This document shows, one piece after another, positions 28,265 through 36,903 of a stretch of DNA of 64,000 nt. The notes beneath the pieces were generated by a model. The model had not been told where the DNA came from. It did not search any database and saw only the letters and a list, made by a program, of their open reading frames with translations. This DNA comes from Bacteroidales bacterium (GTDB lineage Bacteria > Bacteroidota > Bacteroidia > Bacteroidales > GCA-2748055): NCBI GenBank assembly GCA_023138875.1, contig JAGLOO010000057.1, positions 26,392-90,391 on the forward strand. Reading direction: 5' to 3'. Made by a program: the position numbers and the translations under genes. Numbering within the stretch: position 1 is the stretch's first letter; every line of letters begins with the position of its first letter.

Positions 28265-31206
28265 TGAGAGAAATTCGCTTTGCGTTGGGCTACACGCCAC
28301 ACAGGCTATGGGGAAATATCTTGCAAGCCCGGTTTCTTGAAAAAGAACACGGGAAAGAGTTTTTTATCCCCAGGGAGTATATTCAGAATGATGAATCCAC
28401 ACAGGCCTATAATCGCCTGACTCCCATGCAGCAGGAGGTTGTCCGGATTATCGATGCCTATAGTGACAGGAACCTTTTCCGTGCATTTTCCAAAAAGAAA
28501 ACTGTGAAGGAGTTTCAGGACAGTGTCGACAAGGAAACCATCAATAACCATATCCGGCCATACATTGAAAGACACTTATACACGGCACTGGAGATTGCCC
28601 GTGATAACCGGATCAGCATTTTCGTGAAGGACAAAGGCGACGGAAATGTCTTTCCGGAGGATTTCCTGAGGGTTGAAAAGTATCCGGCCGATCCTGTCTT
28701 CAGTTTTAAATATGGAGAGGTATTGTCCTATTCTTTGAGTTTGATCCATGGAAAAAACAAATTGATACTTCATGATGGATTTGTGGAAATTGTGAGTAAT
28801 TCTCCCACCTCCATTATCCTGGAGAAGTCCTTGTATTTTATCAATGAGATCGATGGAAAGAAACTAAAACCGTTCCTTGATAAAGAGCAGGTCCTCATTC
28901 CCCGGAAGTTTGAAAAGGAATATTTTTCCACGTTTGTAAGGAACACCCTCCGTGATTTCAATACGATCACGGAAGGATTCAACGTGAATGAACTGCGACC
29001 AGCAACACAGGCTGAACTGGTGCTGGAGGAGGGGATGAACAACCTGCCGGTCTGGATACTTACTTTTTACTATAACAACAAGATGATTTATCCCGACAGC
29101 AGGTTGAAACGATTTGTCAATTATACAGGGGACGGAAAGTCACATGGATTTGAAAGATTTCATCGGGATAAAAGCTGGGAGGAAAGCATTGTTACGGTAC
29201 TGAATGAACTTGGGTTAAGATCGCGTGACCAGAAGATATTTCGGTTGAATCAAAGGTTTAATAAAGAGAACGAAAACGACTTATTTGCAGCAATTAATTT
29301 CTTGAATGAGTCTGGCCCGATACTGGCTGATTCTGAGATCCGGGTAAGGCACAGGTTGCAAAACAACTATTACCTGGGGAAAATTGATCTGGAGCTTGAA
29401 TCAAGGGAGCAGGAAGACTGGTTTGATGTATACGCTGTGGTGAGGTTCGGGGATCATAAGGTGCCGTTTCTGTTCCTGCGAAAACATATTCTCCGGGGAA
29501 CAAGGGAGTATGCTTTGCCGGGCGGTGAGATTGCTATTTTGCCTGAAGAGTGGTTTGCCCGATACAGGTCCATATTTGAATTCGGAAGAGCTGAAGGTGA
29601 CCGGATCATGATCCATAAGCAACACTTCTCCATGGTGGAGGGTACCATGCGGGAGTTTCATGCCGAGACCCTCGCCCGTCTGGAGAGACTCAATGAGGTG
29701 GAGTTGCTTCCATCTCAGGATTTGCCAGAAGGTCTGAATGCAGACCTTCGCACTTATCAGAAGGAGGGCTATGAATGGTTGTGTTTTCTGCAGCAAAACG
29801 GATTCGGGGGTTGCCTGGCGGATGACATGGGACTGGGCAAGACACTCCAGGCCATCGCAGTCCTGTTGAGATCAAAGGAGGAGGGTCCGGTTATCGAGGA
29901 GGGGCCTGCCAGTGAAGTCAAACCTGTTGCAGATGGACAGCTTTCCATGTTTGGCGGGAAGGGGGGCAAGCACACCTCTTTGATCGTTTTACCCGCATCA
30001 TTGCTTCATAACTGGTTGAGTGAATGCATGCGGTTTGCACCCGGATTAGAGGTCTATTCTTACGTGGGAAACCAGCGCAACAGAGAACTGACCAATTTTT
30101 CCTGTTATGACATTGTATTGTCCACTTACCATACTGTTCGCCAGGACATAGAGCAGCTTTCCACATTTCAGTTCCACTACATTATTCTGGATGAGAGCCA
30201 GATGATCAAAAATCCTTCCTCCAAGCTCTACCAGTCCATGATTGAACTTCGTTCGGAATATAAAATAGTGCTTACGGGTACTCCCATTGAGAACTCCCTT
30301 ACCGATCTCTGGTCTCAGATTAACTTTGTTAATCCGGGTTTGCTGGGTACGCTGAATTTCTTTAAGAGAAGCTTTGTACACCCAATAGAGAAAAAGAAAG
30401 ACGAACAAAGGGAAGAAAAACTCAGGGAGTTGATCAATCCATTTATCCTGAGGCGGACCAAGCAAGAGGTGGCACAGGAACTGCCCCCGGTGTATGAACA
30501 GGTCCGATACTGTAACATGACCGAGGCGCAACGAAGACTCTATGATGAAGAAAAATCGCTGGCCAGGAATTCGATCCTTGAAAACATGGATGAGGTTGGA
30601 TTGGATAAATGCGCTTTCATGGTACTCCAGGCTTTAACCCGGCTCAGGCAAATTGCCAATCATCCAGCTATGTTAGAGGACATAAACAACATCGATTCAG
30701 GCAAGTTCGCTGAAGTATACCGGGACATTGAAAGCGTTCTCTCCGAAGGGCACAAGGTGCTGATATTCTCCTCGTTTGTGAAGCACCTGAATCTGTTCAG
30801 GACGCGATTGGATGAGGATGGGATAAACTATGCCTACCTGACAGGGTCCCAGAATCTGCCTCAGCGTGAGAAGGCAGTTAAAGATTTTCAGAAGAATAAA
30901 AACTGCCAGCTGTTCTTAATATCTCTCAAAGCCGGTGGGGTGGGACTGAATCTGACCTCGGCAGACTATGTATTCATTCTTGATCCCTGGTGGAATCCGG
31001 CGGCCGAATTACAGGCACTCAGCCGTGCACACCGGATCGGTCAGGAGAAGAACGTATTTGTATACCGGTTCATTTCAAATGATACCATTGAAGAGAAGAT
31101 CCAGCGGTTACAGGCAAGAAAGCGGGAACTGGCTGAAGCTTTTGTCACTTCAAACAATCCCCTTAAGAGCCTTTCGCAGAAAGAACTCCTGGAATTATTC
31201 AGCTGA
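28264..31206 (+). CDS. SNF2-family DEAD/DEAH-like ATPase
   Basis: 980 residues. The C-terminal 500 carry both SNF2 ATPase lobes: DDMGLGKTLQA (motif I), a motif II reading LDESQMIKN instead of DEAH, LTGTPIENSL (motif III), LISLKAGGVGLNLT (motif V) and RAHRIGQ (motif VI). The N-terminal 480 residues form an uncharacterised region; the CxC...CxxxH SWIM finger found in many bacterial SNF2 proteins is not present. The role is probably nucleic-acid remodelling or recycling of transcription complexes, by family. The ATG at 28264 is used; the frame extends one codon up to GTG. Coupled to the AsmA-like gene. Confidence 0.92.
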   Translation: MREIRFALGYTPHRLWGNILQARFLEKEHGKEFFIPREYIQNDESTQAYNRLTPMQQEVVRIIDAYSDRNLFRAFSKKKTVKEFQDSVDKETINNHIRPYIERHLYTALEIARDNRISIFVKDKGDGNVFPEDFLRVEKYPADPVFSFKYGEVLSYSLSLIHGKNKLILHDGFVEIVSNSPTSIILEKSLYFINEIDGKKLKPFLDKEQVLIPRKFEKEYFSTFVRNTLRDFNTITEGFNVNELRPATQAELVLEEGMNNLPVWILTFYYNNKMIYPDSRLKRFVNYTGDGKSHGFERFHRDKSWEESIVTVLNELGLRSRDQKIFRLNQRFNKENENDLFAAINFLNESGPILADSEIRVRHRLQNNYYLGKIDLELESREQEDWFDVYAVVRFGDHKVPFLFLRKHILRGTREYALPGGEIAILPEEWFARYRSIFEFGRAEGDRIMIHKQHFSMVEGTMREFHAETLARLERLNEVELLPSQDLPEGLNADLRTYQKEGYEWLCFLQQNGFGGCLADDMGLGKTLQAIAVLLRSKEEGPVIEEGPASEVKPVADGQLSMFGGKGGKHTSLIVLPASLLHNWLSECMRFAPGLEVYSYVGNQRNRELTNFSCYDIVLSTYHTVRQDIEQLSTFQFHYIILDESQMIKNPSSKLYQSMIELRSEYKIVLTGTPIENSLTDLWSQINFVNPGLLGTLNFFKRSFVHPIEKKKDEQREEKLRELINPFILRRTKQEVAQELPPVYEQVRYCNMTEAQRRLYDEEKSLARNSILENMDEVGLDKCAFMVLQALTRLRQIANHPAMLEDINNIDSGKFAEVYRDIESVLSEGHKVLIFSSFVKHLNLFRTRLDEDGINYAYLTGSQNLPQREKAVKDFQKNKNCQLFLISLKAGGVGLNLTSADYVFILDPWWNPAAELQALSRAHRIGQEKNVFVYRFISNDTIEEKIQRLQARKRELAEAFVTSNNPLKSLSQKELLELFS

Positions 31207-31210
31207 TTCT

Positions 31211-31810
31211 TTAAAAGCGATAGATGACAGTAGCCATCGCTCCTCCTTTCATGGGAGAGATCCCAATATTCCAGGAGGTAGATGCATTTTGCATATTACG
31301 GGCAGTCTCGGCCCTGGAATAGGCATAGGTGGTCATGGCAATGATACTTGCCGAACCCAGGATGCCGCTGGTAATGGTAAGCGGGATGGTAGAGCCCCAA
31401 TCGGTGGTGAATCCATACAGAGCCAGGCTGGTTGGGATGATGGAAAGTGCGTAGAGTGTCCAGCCCAGACGTGCCCGGGGTTGTGATATTACATCGAGGA
31501 TATTAACCGATCGTCCCCCGGCATAGATGAGTGGCGGAGCAGCAAAGATCATGACCGAGGCAGGGATTCCCACATATCCGGCATTCCATTCATTTACCAG
31601 TGCAGAAACGAACATTAAAACCAGCACCGAAGGAGCAGTGACATAACCGATGGATACTGCCTCATTAGCCCAGCCCGTGGATATAACTATTTGTTGGACC
31701 GAATCTTTTTCCTGCAGAAGTTGGCCTTCCAGGGGAATGCTGAGCAGAAAAATCACAAGAATGGCGGTACTCAGGCGGGTATACCTCCCTATAGCCGGAT
31801 TGCTATTCAT
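31211..31810 (-). CDS. Hypothetical multi-pass membrane protein
   Basis: 199 residues from the ATG at 31810 (GTG at 31816 also possible). A signal-like helix (about 15-30) is followed by four or so hydrophobic segments, including SVLVLMFVSALV and ASVMIFAAPPLIYAGG. Short polar N-terminal mature segment. No family recognised. Convergent with the SNF2 gene 4 bases away. Confidence 0.55.
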   Translation of the reverse strand: MNSNPAIGRYTRLSTAILVIFLLSIPLEGQLLQEKDSVQQIVISTGWANEAVSIGYVTAPSVLVLMFVSALVNEWNAGYVGIPASVMIFAAPPLIYAGGRSVNILDVISQPRARLGWTLYALSIIPTSLALYGFTTDWGSTIPLTITSGILGSASIIAMTTYAYSRAETARNMQNASTSWNIGISPMKGGAMATVIYRF

Positions 31811-31836
31811 AATCACAAGGGATTTGCATACAAGTT

Positions 31837-32283
31837 ATGATTTTCCTTAAAGAAATCATGGACGTTTTCTACCTTTATCCAATGCGCGAATGTCTGAAGA
31901 AAGAAGTGAGCTATAAAACAAGCCGTTCTTCGGGACCGGGCGGACAGCACGTGAACAAAACCGAATCGCGTGTGGAACTGTACTGGAATCTCACAGACTC
32001 AGTCTGTTTGAACGATTTCCAGAAGCATATGATCAGAAAGCGATTGGTCTCAAGGTTAACAGAAAAAAGTGTTCTTATTCTGACATCTGATAAACACCGC
32101 TCACAACATCAGAATAAGGAGGATGTTACAGAAAGATTCCTGAAATTGATCGCTGCATCGCTGGTGCCTGTCAGGAAGCGTTATCCCACAAAGCCCACCC
32201 GTTCAAGCGTTGAAAAAAGGATTAGTAATAAAAAGATCCGGGGTGATCTCAAACGGTCAAGAAGGAACAGACCTGAGGAATAA
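31837..32283 (+). CDS. arfB: ArfB-like ribosome-rescue peptidyl-tRNA hydrolase
   Basis: Resembles ArfB/YaeJ, which enters stalled ribosomes lacking a stop codon and hydrolyses the peptidyl-tRNA. The release-factor domain has SSGPGGQHVNKTES, with the catalytic GGQ at residues 35-37, and the basic C-terminal tail (KKIRGDLKRSRRNRP) that occupies the empty mRNA channel. No codon-recognition domain is present. ATGs at 31858 and 31882 are alternative starts; 31858 would give the family's usual N-terminal length. Confidence 0.9.
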   Translation: MIFLKEIMDVFYLYPMRECLKKEVSYKTSRSSGPGGQHVNKTESRVELYWNLTDSVCLNDFQKHMIRKRLVSRLTEKSVLILTSDKHRSQHQNKEDVTERFLKLIAASLVPVRKRYPTKPTRSSVEKRISNKKIRGDLKRSRRNRPEE

Positions 32284-32289
32284 CCATTG

Positions 32290-32322
32290 AAAAAGGGCAC
32301 CACCATCAAATGGCAGTGCCCT
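32290..32322 (-). terminator. Rho-independent terminator of the oxidase/NO-reductase-like operon
   Basis: Arms AGGGCAC (32294-32300) and GTGCCCT (32316-32322) are perfect complements, with an inner CCAT/ATGG pair. On the minus strand the hairpin is followed by five T, so it ends the 32354-34578 unit. It could also weakly stop arfB transcripts. Confidence 0.75.
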
Positions 32323-32353
32323 GCATAATTAATTCAATCCAAAAGCCTGTTTC

Positions 32354-33982
32354 CTAAGCTGACTCAGGTAACAAGTCTTTGTTCCTGTTCTTCACGGGTT
32401 TGAAGATCCCGATGACTCCGTTCACCCCTACACTCATCACAATATTAATAAAGAAGGCAAGGAATCCGATGAGTAACAGGCCACCGCAGATAAGGGCCAG
32501 GATCATATAAAGGTCATACTCCCCATTGAAATAGAGGGTTCTTCTCAGCATTCCCTTCAATCCGGCCATGCCCATAAAGGCCCCCATACCGATACCCCCC
32601 ACCAGGTGGGCCCAGAAATGGAGATTGGCCAGTTTCTGACTGTACAGTTTGGCTCCATTGGTAAGGATCGGCAGCAACAGATAAATGGCAGCATGGAGGG
32701 TCATGGTCAGTCCCACCAGTATTGCCACATGAACGTGTGGTCCTACGATCCACTGGGTGTTGTGAAGGATCCGGTTCAATCCAACATCGGCCTGCATGAT
32801 CCCTGCGGGGACGGCCAGAGCAAATCCCAGGAGTCCGCCCAGAAGGAATTTCAATTCGTTGGTCATTTTTAACGGTCGGGCCGCCCATAGAGTAGCCAGG
32901 GTGACGAAAAACGCCAGTCCCTGGGTAATTAATTCAAAGGCGGTCACCATTTCGCCCGATAACACTTTCAGAAATCCCGGCTGGGCCTGATCAGACAGGA
33001 GGTGATGCGACCATACCGTCCAGGAAACTACAAGCTCCACCAGCAGGGCAGCACGTGCTATGTTCTGCATGAAGAGTCTTTTTCCGGTGATCATGGTGGC
33101 CAGGAGGTACCACGTTCCGGCTACAAAGATCAGTACCAGGCCATCTGCGATCAGGTCGAGTCCCCACCAGAACCAGTTTTTATACAGCAGGGCGTCAATA
33201 GCTGTCTCCTTCAGGTCGAACCCGAGGATGGCACCTACCATAAATACGAGGATCAGTAGCCCTGTGAAAAGGAGGATCCCTGCATTCAGGGCCATGTCAA
33301 CCGAACCTCTGGCTATGGCTGCCACCGGGAGGGATACCAGGTGCTCTTTTTGTTTCACTCTCTTTCTGAACAGGTTCCTGATTCCTGTAGTACCGAGGGC
33401 AGAACCCAGCAATTTGCCTCCAGGCTGTTTCTCCCAGCCCTCCGGGGTGTAGGAGATGGTCTTAAAGACATTGATAACGAAGAAAGCGGAACCTACCATT
33501 ACCATGGCTATTCCCAGTATAAAAATAGCTCCTCCAACCGGATTGAATTGGCTGAAGTCAGCAGGCAGCGGCCAGTACAGGGTATAGAGCGGAGCATAGT
33601 GGGAAATAAATCCTGCCAGCCAGAAAATAAATGTTCCGGCAGTGATCAGAAAAAAGTTCCAGTGAGCCAGTTTCATGCTGTACAGAGGTTTCTTCATCAG
33701 GTAGGGGACAAGAAACAGGAATGCCCCAATTACAATAGAGTATGTTGATCCGAAGATACCCACCAGCGGATGGGCTGTCAGGATGGCAAAGAACTGTTCA
33801 TTGGATATCATGGCGATCTGTTCCACCTCGACAATCCGCATGATCATTCCTTCGATCAGCACAATTAGGTAATAGACCAGACCCACCACAACAAACCGCA
33901 GGGAGAGTTTTTGCATGGCAGTCAGGGATTCTGCTTTGAATAATCCCTGTTCGCCTTTCATCAGTGTATTTACAAATGACAT
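32354..33982 (-). CDS. Heme-copper oxidase superfamily subunit I, NO-reductase-like
   Basis: 542 residues with 12-14 membrane helices. Low-spin haem ligands are H71 (TAHPLVGIF) and H418, and the high-spin haem ligand is H416 (IVGPHVHVAI). Two CuB-site histidines are H326-H327 (WSHHLL). The helix that normally gives the third CuB histidine reads WWGLDLIADGL: aligned on the NO-reductase motif HLWVEG, the histidine becomes D276 and the family glutamate becomes D280. An Asp substitution of this kind is, to my recollection, a mark of alternative (g-type) NO reductases, and no cross-linked Tyr is visible. Paired with a CuA-less subunit II and an Rrf2 regulator, NO reduction is more likely than oxygen reduction. 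That is inference. Confidence 0.8.
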   Translation of the reverse strand: MSFVNTLMKGEQGLFKAESLTAMQKLSLRFVVVGLVYYLIVLIEGMIMRIVEVEQIAMISNEQFFAILTAHPLVGIFGSTYSIVIGAFLFLVPYLMKKPLYSMKLAHWNFFLITAGTFIFWLAGFISHYAPLYTLYWPLPADFSQFNPVGGAIFILGIAMVMVGSAFFVINVFKTISYTPEGWEKQPGGKLLGSALGTTGIRNLFRKRVKQKEHLVSLPVAAIARGSVDMALNAGILLFTGLLILVFMVGAILGFDLKETAIDALLYKNWFWWGLDLIADGLVLIFVAGTWYLLATMITGKRLFMQNIARAALLVELVVSWTVWSHHLLSDQAQPGFLKVLSGEMVTAFELITQGLAFFVTLATLWAARPLKMTNELKFLLGGLLGFALAVPAGIMQADVGLNRILHNTQWIVGPHVHVAILVGLTMTLHAAIYLLLPILTNGAKLYSQKLANLHFWAHLVGGIGMGAFMGMAGLKGMLRRTLYFNGEYDLYMILALICGGLLLIGFLAFFINIVMSVGVNGVIGIFKPVKNRNKDLLPESA

Positions 33983-34014
33983 AATGACAATTTTTTAAAG
34001 GTTAACAATCGGGA

Positions 34015-34578
34015 TTATTCTGAGGAGGAATCGGATGCTAGGACCTCAACAGCATTTTCTTCAACCATGGCTATCCCTTTTGGTCCGGAGTATTCCGTTG
34101 AGCGAATGGAATAGGTTCCCGGTTTCAGGAATTGCCAGAGGATATCGTTGCGATGCCCGGGAACAACCTGCATCTGGAAAAGCATGGTGTTATCCTCACG
34201 GAATAGTCCAAATCCGTACGTGAGATCCAGGGATGTTACATCAAATTCAACAATCTCACCCACCTCGACCACCATTTTATCTTCGGGAAGGAAGAACTGG
34301 TGATTGGCAACTTCGATGGCAAATGATTTGTCCGGAGTAATCTTGTCACGTTTTAAGTCCATCTCCGACCAGGGAATGGTATTGTAGGTGATGATGTGCA
34401 ATGAAACACCTAGCAGCGTCAGGAATCCTACAAATGTGTAAAACAACACAGGATTCACCTTGCTTTTACCCTTTTTGGTTACCCTTAATGCGAACCAGGC
34501 CATGACCAGCATGATTGCGATGGTATAACAGGTATAAGCAATTGTTTGTCCTTTCAGGACGAGGGCGGAATCAACCAT
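34015..34578 (-). CDS. Cupredoxin-like subunit II of the heme-copper complex, CuA site lost
   Basis: 187 residues: two membrane helices (about 12-32 and 44-64) and a periplasmic cupredoxin domain. Compared with ba3-type CoxB, the CuA ligands are replaced: the first His is Y121 (DLTYGFGLF), the two Cys are S160 and S164 (RSTEYSGP) and the second His position is G168; only M171 remains. The complex therefore cannot take electrons from cytochrome c through CuA and may use quinol, as in quinol-dependent relatives. The gene is first in the operon, with subunit I starting 32 bases after its stop. Confidence 0.82.
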   Translation of the reverse strand: MVDSALVLKGQTIAYTCYTIAIMLVMAWFALRVTKKGKSKVNPVLFYTFVGFLTLLGVSLHIITYNTIPWSEMDLKRDKITPDKSFAIEVANHQFFLPEDKMVVEVGEIVEFDVTSLDLTYGFGLFREDNTMLFQMQVVPGHRNDILWQFLKPGTYSIRSTEYSGPKGIAMVEENAVEVLASDSSSE

Positions 34579-34610
34579 ACGATCTCTTTTTTAGGTTAGA
34601 CATTTGAAAC

Positions 34611-34653
34611 AAAATGCTACCCAAAGATAGCATATTATAAGAAAAAAATTCAA
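34611..34653 (-). promoter_or_regulatory. Promoter with overlapping palindrome before the NO-reductase-like operon
   Basis: On the minus strand, TATCTTTG (34622-34629) matches TAnnTTTG, with TTG at 34651-34653 lying 21 bases upstream. An inverted repeat AAAATGCTA-N8-TAGCATATT (34611-34636, arms match at 8 of 9) covers the -7 box. A repressor bound there would block the promoter. The ATGC core recalls NsrR sites, and the adjacent Rrf2 gene is the obvious candidate regulator. Confidence 0.72.
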
Positions 34654-35060
34654 TGGTTATTGTCAGATTTTTTTAGCTGGTCTAATGTTGTGTTACTGAG
34701 AATATTAACTATACTTTTCCTGGTTGTTTCCCAGGTTTCGTGCATGGCACAGGTATGGTTGAAGGGGCATTTATTGAATCCCATGATGCAGGTACCAAGT
34801 ATATCCAGACCCTCAACCGCATCAACAATTTCGGCCAGGGTGATCTGATCGGCGGATCTTTGTAACAGGAATCCCCCATTGCGTCCTTGTACGCTTTTGA
34901 TGAAACCACTCTTTGAAAGACTGGTAAGCAGCTGTCTCAGGTAGGGCCAGGGAATCTTCAGTTTCTTGTGCAATAGTTTTGCTGAGAATTTCCCACCTTC
35001 ATGGTCCGCCATAAAGCTAAGGGTTGAAAGGGCATAAGAGGTTGTTTTACTGAAATTCAT
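34650..35060 (-). CDS. Rrf2-family transcriptional regulator, NsrR-like
   Basis: 136 residues with the winged-helix of the Rrf2 family (YALSTLSFMADH, then a recognition region LRQLLTSLSKSGFIKSVQGRNGG) and three cysteines at 91, 98 and 104 (CIMGFNKCPFNHTC) placed to bind an iron-sulfur cluster. In NsrR that cluster senses nitric oxide; in IscR it senses cluster demand. It lies 71 bases upstream of the CuA-less/CuB-altered oxidase genes, which have a palindrome over their promoter, so an NO-responsive repressor is the best reading. The spacing of the first two cysteines is slightly longer than in E. coli NsrR. Confidence 0.85.
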   Translation of the reverse strand: MNFSKTTSYALSTLSFMADHEGGKFSAKLLHKKLKIPWPYLRQLLTSLSKSGFIKSVQGRNGGFLLQRSADQITLAEIVDAVEGLDILGTCIMGFNKCPFNHTCAMHETWETTRKSIVNILSNTTLDQLKKSDNNH

Positions 35061-35125
35061 ACATAGGGTTTTTCACAAGTTGAAATTAGCAATTATTGTA
35101 TTAAACGGGAAATACGGAACCTTCT

Positions 35126-35133
35126 TATCTTTG
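35126..35133 (+). promoter_or_regulatory. -7 element for the GT2 gene
   Basis: TATCTTTG 22 bases before the ATG at 35156 matches TAnnTTTG. It is the same octamer as the -7 box before the NO-reductase-like operon, but it has no flanking palindrome. The nearest TTG is 27 bases upstream, longer than usual. Confidence 0.5.
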
Positions 35134-35155
35134 AATCGGATTATTACTTCAATCA

Positions 35156-36166
35156 ATGAACATCAGCCCAAAAATATCCGTCGTCCTGCCATTTTACAAT
35201 GCTGAGCAAACCCTGGATCGGGCCATCACCAGCATCCTAAAACAGGACCTGGAAGATTTCGAATGTATCCTGGTGAATAACAATTCTAAGGATGGAAGCA
35301 TGAAAATAGCCCTTGACCGGGAGCAAAAAGACAACCGTTTCAGGGTAGTAAGTGAAACGGAACAGGGCGTGATGTTTGCATCCAACAAAGGATCAGAGCT
35401 TGCCCGCGGAGAATACATTGCCCGGATGGATGCGGATGACAGGGCATACCCTGAGCGCCTCAGGCTGCAGGCCAAATTCCTGGATAATCACCCGGAGTAT
35501 GGAGCAGTGGCCGGATTGGTGGAACATGTGGGAGATCCTGATCTTACTGGAGGATTTCGGAGGTTCGTGGAATGGAGCAATTCGGTTCGTAGTTACAATG
35601 AAATCTATAACCGCCGGTTTATTGAAGCTCCCATCGTCAATCCTTCGGCCATGTGGAGGAGAAAAACCATGGAGGATCATGGATTGTATCTCAGTGGTGA
35701 TTTTCCGGAAGACTATGAGATGTGGCTGCGCTGGCTGGACCGGGGTGTGAAAATTGCCAAAGTACCTGAGGTTATCCTGGAATGGTACGATTCCGAGACC
35801 CGACTTACAAGGACAGACAAAATTTACAGCGACAGGGCTTTCTATGAAATCAAAAGCAGGTATCTGGCGAAATGGTTGTCCGAACACAATCCCTTTCACC
35901 CTGAAGTGGCCATATGGGGAGCCAGCAGGATTTCACGCCGCCGGGCAAGGATCCTTGAACAGCATGGGATTAAGATCAATACCTATATTGATACAAAAAG
36001 AAGTCGACAGATTGAAAAGGAGGTGATCTATTTTGAGGATCTTCCTTCATCGGGTGCTTGTTTTGTGCTGACTTACATCAGGCAGATGGACAACCGGGAG
36101 AAGATCCAGGCATTTCTCGAAAGCAGGGGTTATACTGAAGGAGTCAACTATCTGCTGGTTTCCTGA
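35156..36166 (+). CDS. Glycosyltransferase family 2
   Basis: 336 residues. The GT-A domain opens with SVVLPFYNAEQTLDRAI, followed by ECILVNNNSKDGS and the metal-binding ARMDADDRAYPERL with its DxD. The C-terminal region carries EAPIVNPSAMWRR and an acceptor loop FPEDYEMWLRW with the probable catalytic Asp, then an extra domain with a Rossmann-like VAIWGASRISRRRARIL. It transfers a sugar from a nucleotide donor to an unknown glycan in the cytoplasm. It is monocistronic and convergent with the LamG gene. Confidence 0.9.
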   Translation: MNISPKISVVLPFYNAEQTLDRAITSILKQDLEDFECILVNNNSKDGSMKIALDREQKDNRFRVVSETEQGVMFASNKGSELARGEYIARMDADDRAYPERLRLQAKFLDNHPEYGAVAGLVEHVGDPDLTGGFRRFVEWSNSVRSYNEIYNRRFIEAPIVNPSAMWRRKTMEDHGLYLSGDFPEDYEMWLRWLDRGVKIAKVPEVILEWYDSETRLTRTDKIYSDRAFYEIKSRYLAKWLSEHNPFHPEVAIWGASRISRRRARILEQHGIKINTYIDTKRSRQIEKEVIYFEDLPSSGACFVLTYIRQMDNREKIQAFLESRGYTEGVNYLLVS

Positions 36167-36168
36167 TC

Positions 36169-36903
36169 TTAACGTGGGCCAAAGGTTTCACCGGTAAACA
36201 GTACTTCAATTTCACAGGCGTTGAGTGCTCTTTTATAAATCAGGACCTCATCAACAAACCCTTTGTAATAACGGTGGTCACCGTTGTCTCCGTTATAATA
36301 CATACCTATGGTCAACGGGGTTGTACAGTGGATATCTGTTTTTCTGTACCCGGTTTCGATCTGGTTTTCCAGGACGCCGTCTAAGTAAACAGACCAGGTA
36401 CTACCATCAATCATAGCGATTACATGGTGCCAATGATCATCATCAACCCTGGATTTTGAAGTCATTCTTATATATTGACCTGAACCGATCCGTCCGGCCC
36501 AAATAACAAGTCCGTCCTGGGTTCCAAGTGCAAATCCTCCATCAGCGCTGAAATCATATTTCGAAATAATATGGCTGTAACTATCAGTATCCTCTGTCCT
36601 GATCCAGCACGAAACAGCCACAGCAGAATGAATGGGTTCAATGTTGTTCCCGCAGTGAATATGGTTATCCACACCATTAAAATAATATGCCTGATCGGGA
36701 TTTCCCATGCGGTCTGCCGTATGGGTGGCCCCAACAACCGTTCCATGGTTTTCAAAATCCGAGATATCAACTGCATCATCAATGAATGGATAGTGCGCAA
36801 TGCGATCCCATAGCAGGTCAACGTATTGTGCATCAAGATAAACAGGCAGTACCGGAAGTATACCGATAATTACATATGCCAATAGCTTAACCAGCTTTTT
36901 CAT
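36169..36903 (-). CDS. Secreted LamG (concanavalin-like lectin) domain protein
   Basis: 244 residues with a signal peptide and one LamG/laminin-G-like beta-sandwich recognised from AYYFNGVDNHIHCG, SCWIRTED, HWHHVIAMIDGSTWSVYLDGVLE and a closing GFVDEVLIYKRALNACEI. It lacks a type IX sorting domain, so it is probably periplasmic or a partner of the preceding secreted protein. Its ATG overlaps the upstream stop by one base (TGATG), so it is the third gene of a PorP/SprF operon. Confidence 0.8.
   Translation of the reverse strand: MKKLVKLLAYVIIGILPVLPVYLDAQYVDLLWDRIAHYPFIDDAVDISDFENHGTVVGATHTADRMGNPDQAYYFNGVDNHIHCGNNIEPIHSAVAVSCWIRTEDTDSYSHIISKYDFSADGGFALGTQDGLVIWAGRIGSGQYIRMTSKSRVDDDHWHHVIAMIDGSTWSVYLDGVLENQIETGYRKTDIHCTTPLTIGMYYNGDNGDHRYYKGFVDEVLIYKRALNACEIEVLFTGETFGPR

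Noticed and set aside
32354..34578. Calling the heme-copper genes a ba3-type cytochrome c oxidase
   Set aside because: CuA ligands in subunit II are replaced by Tyr and Ser, and one CuB histidine position is Asp, so that name would mislead.
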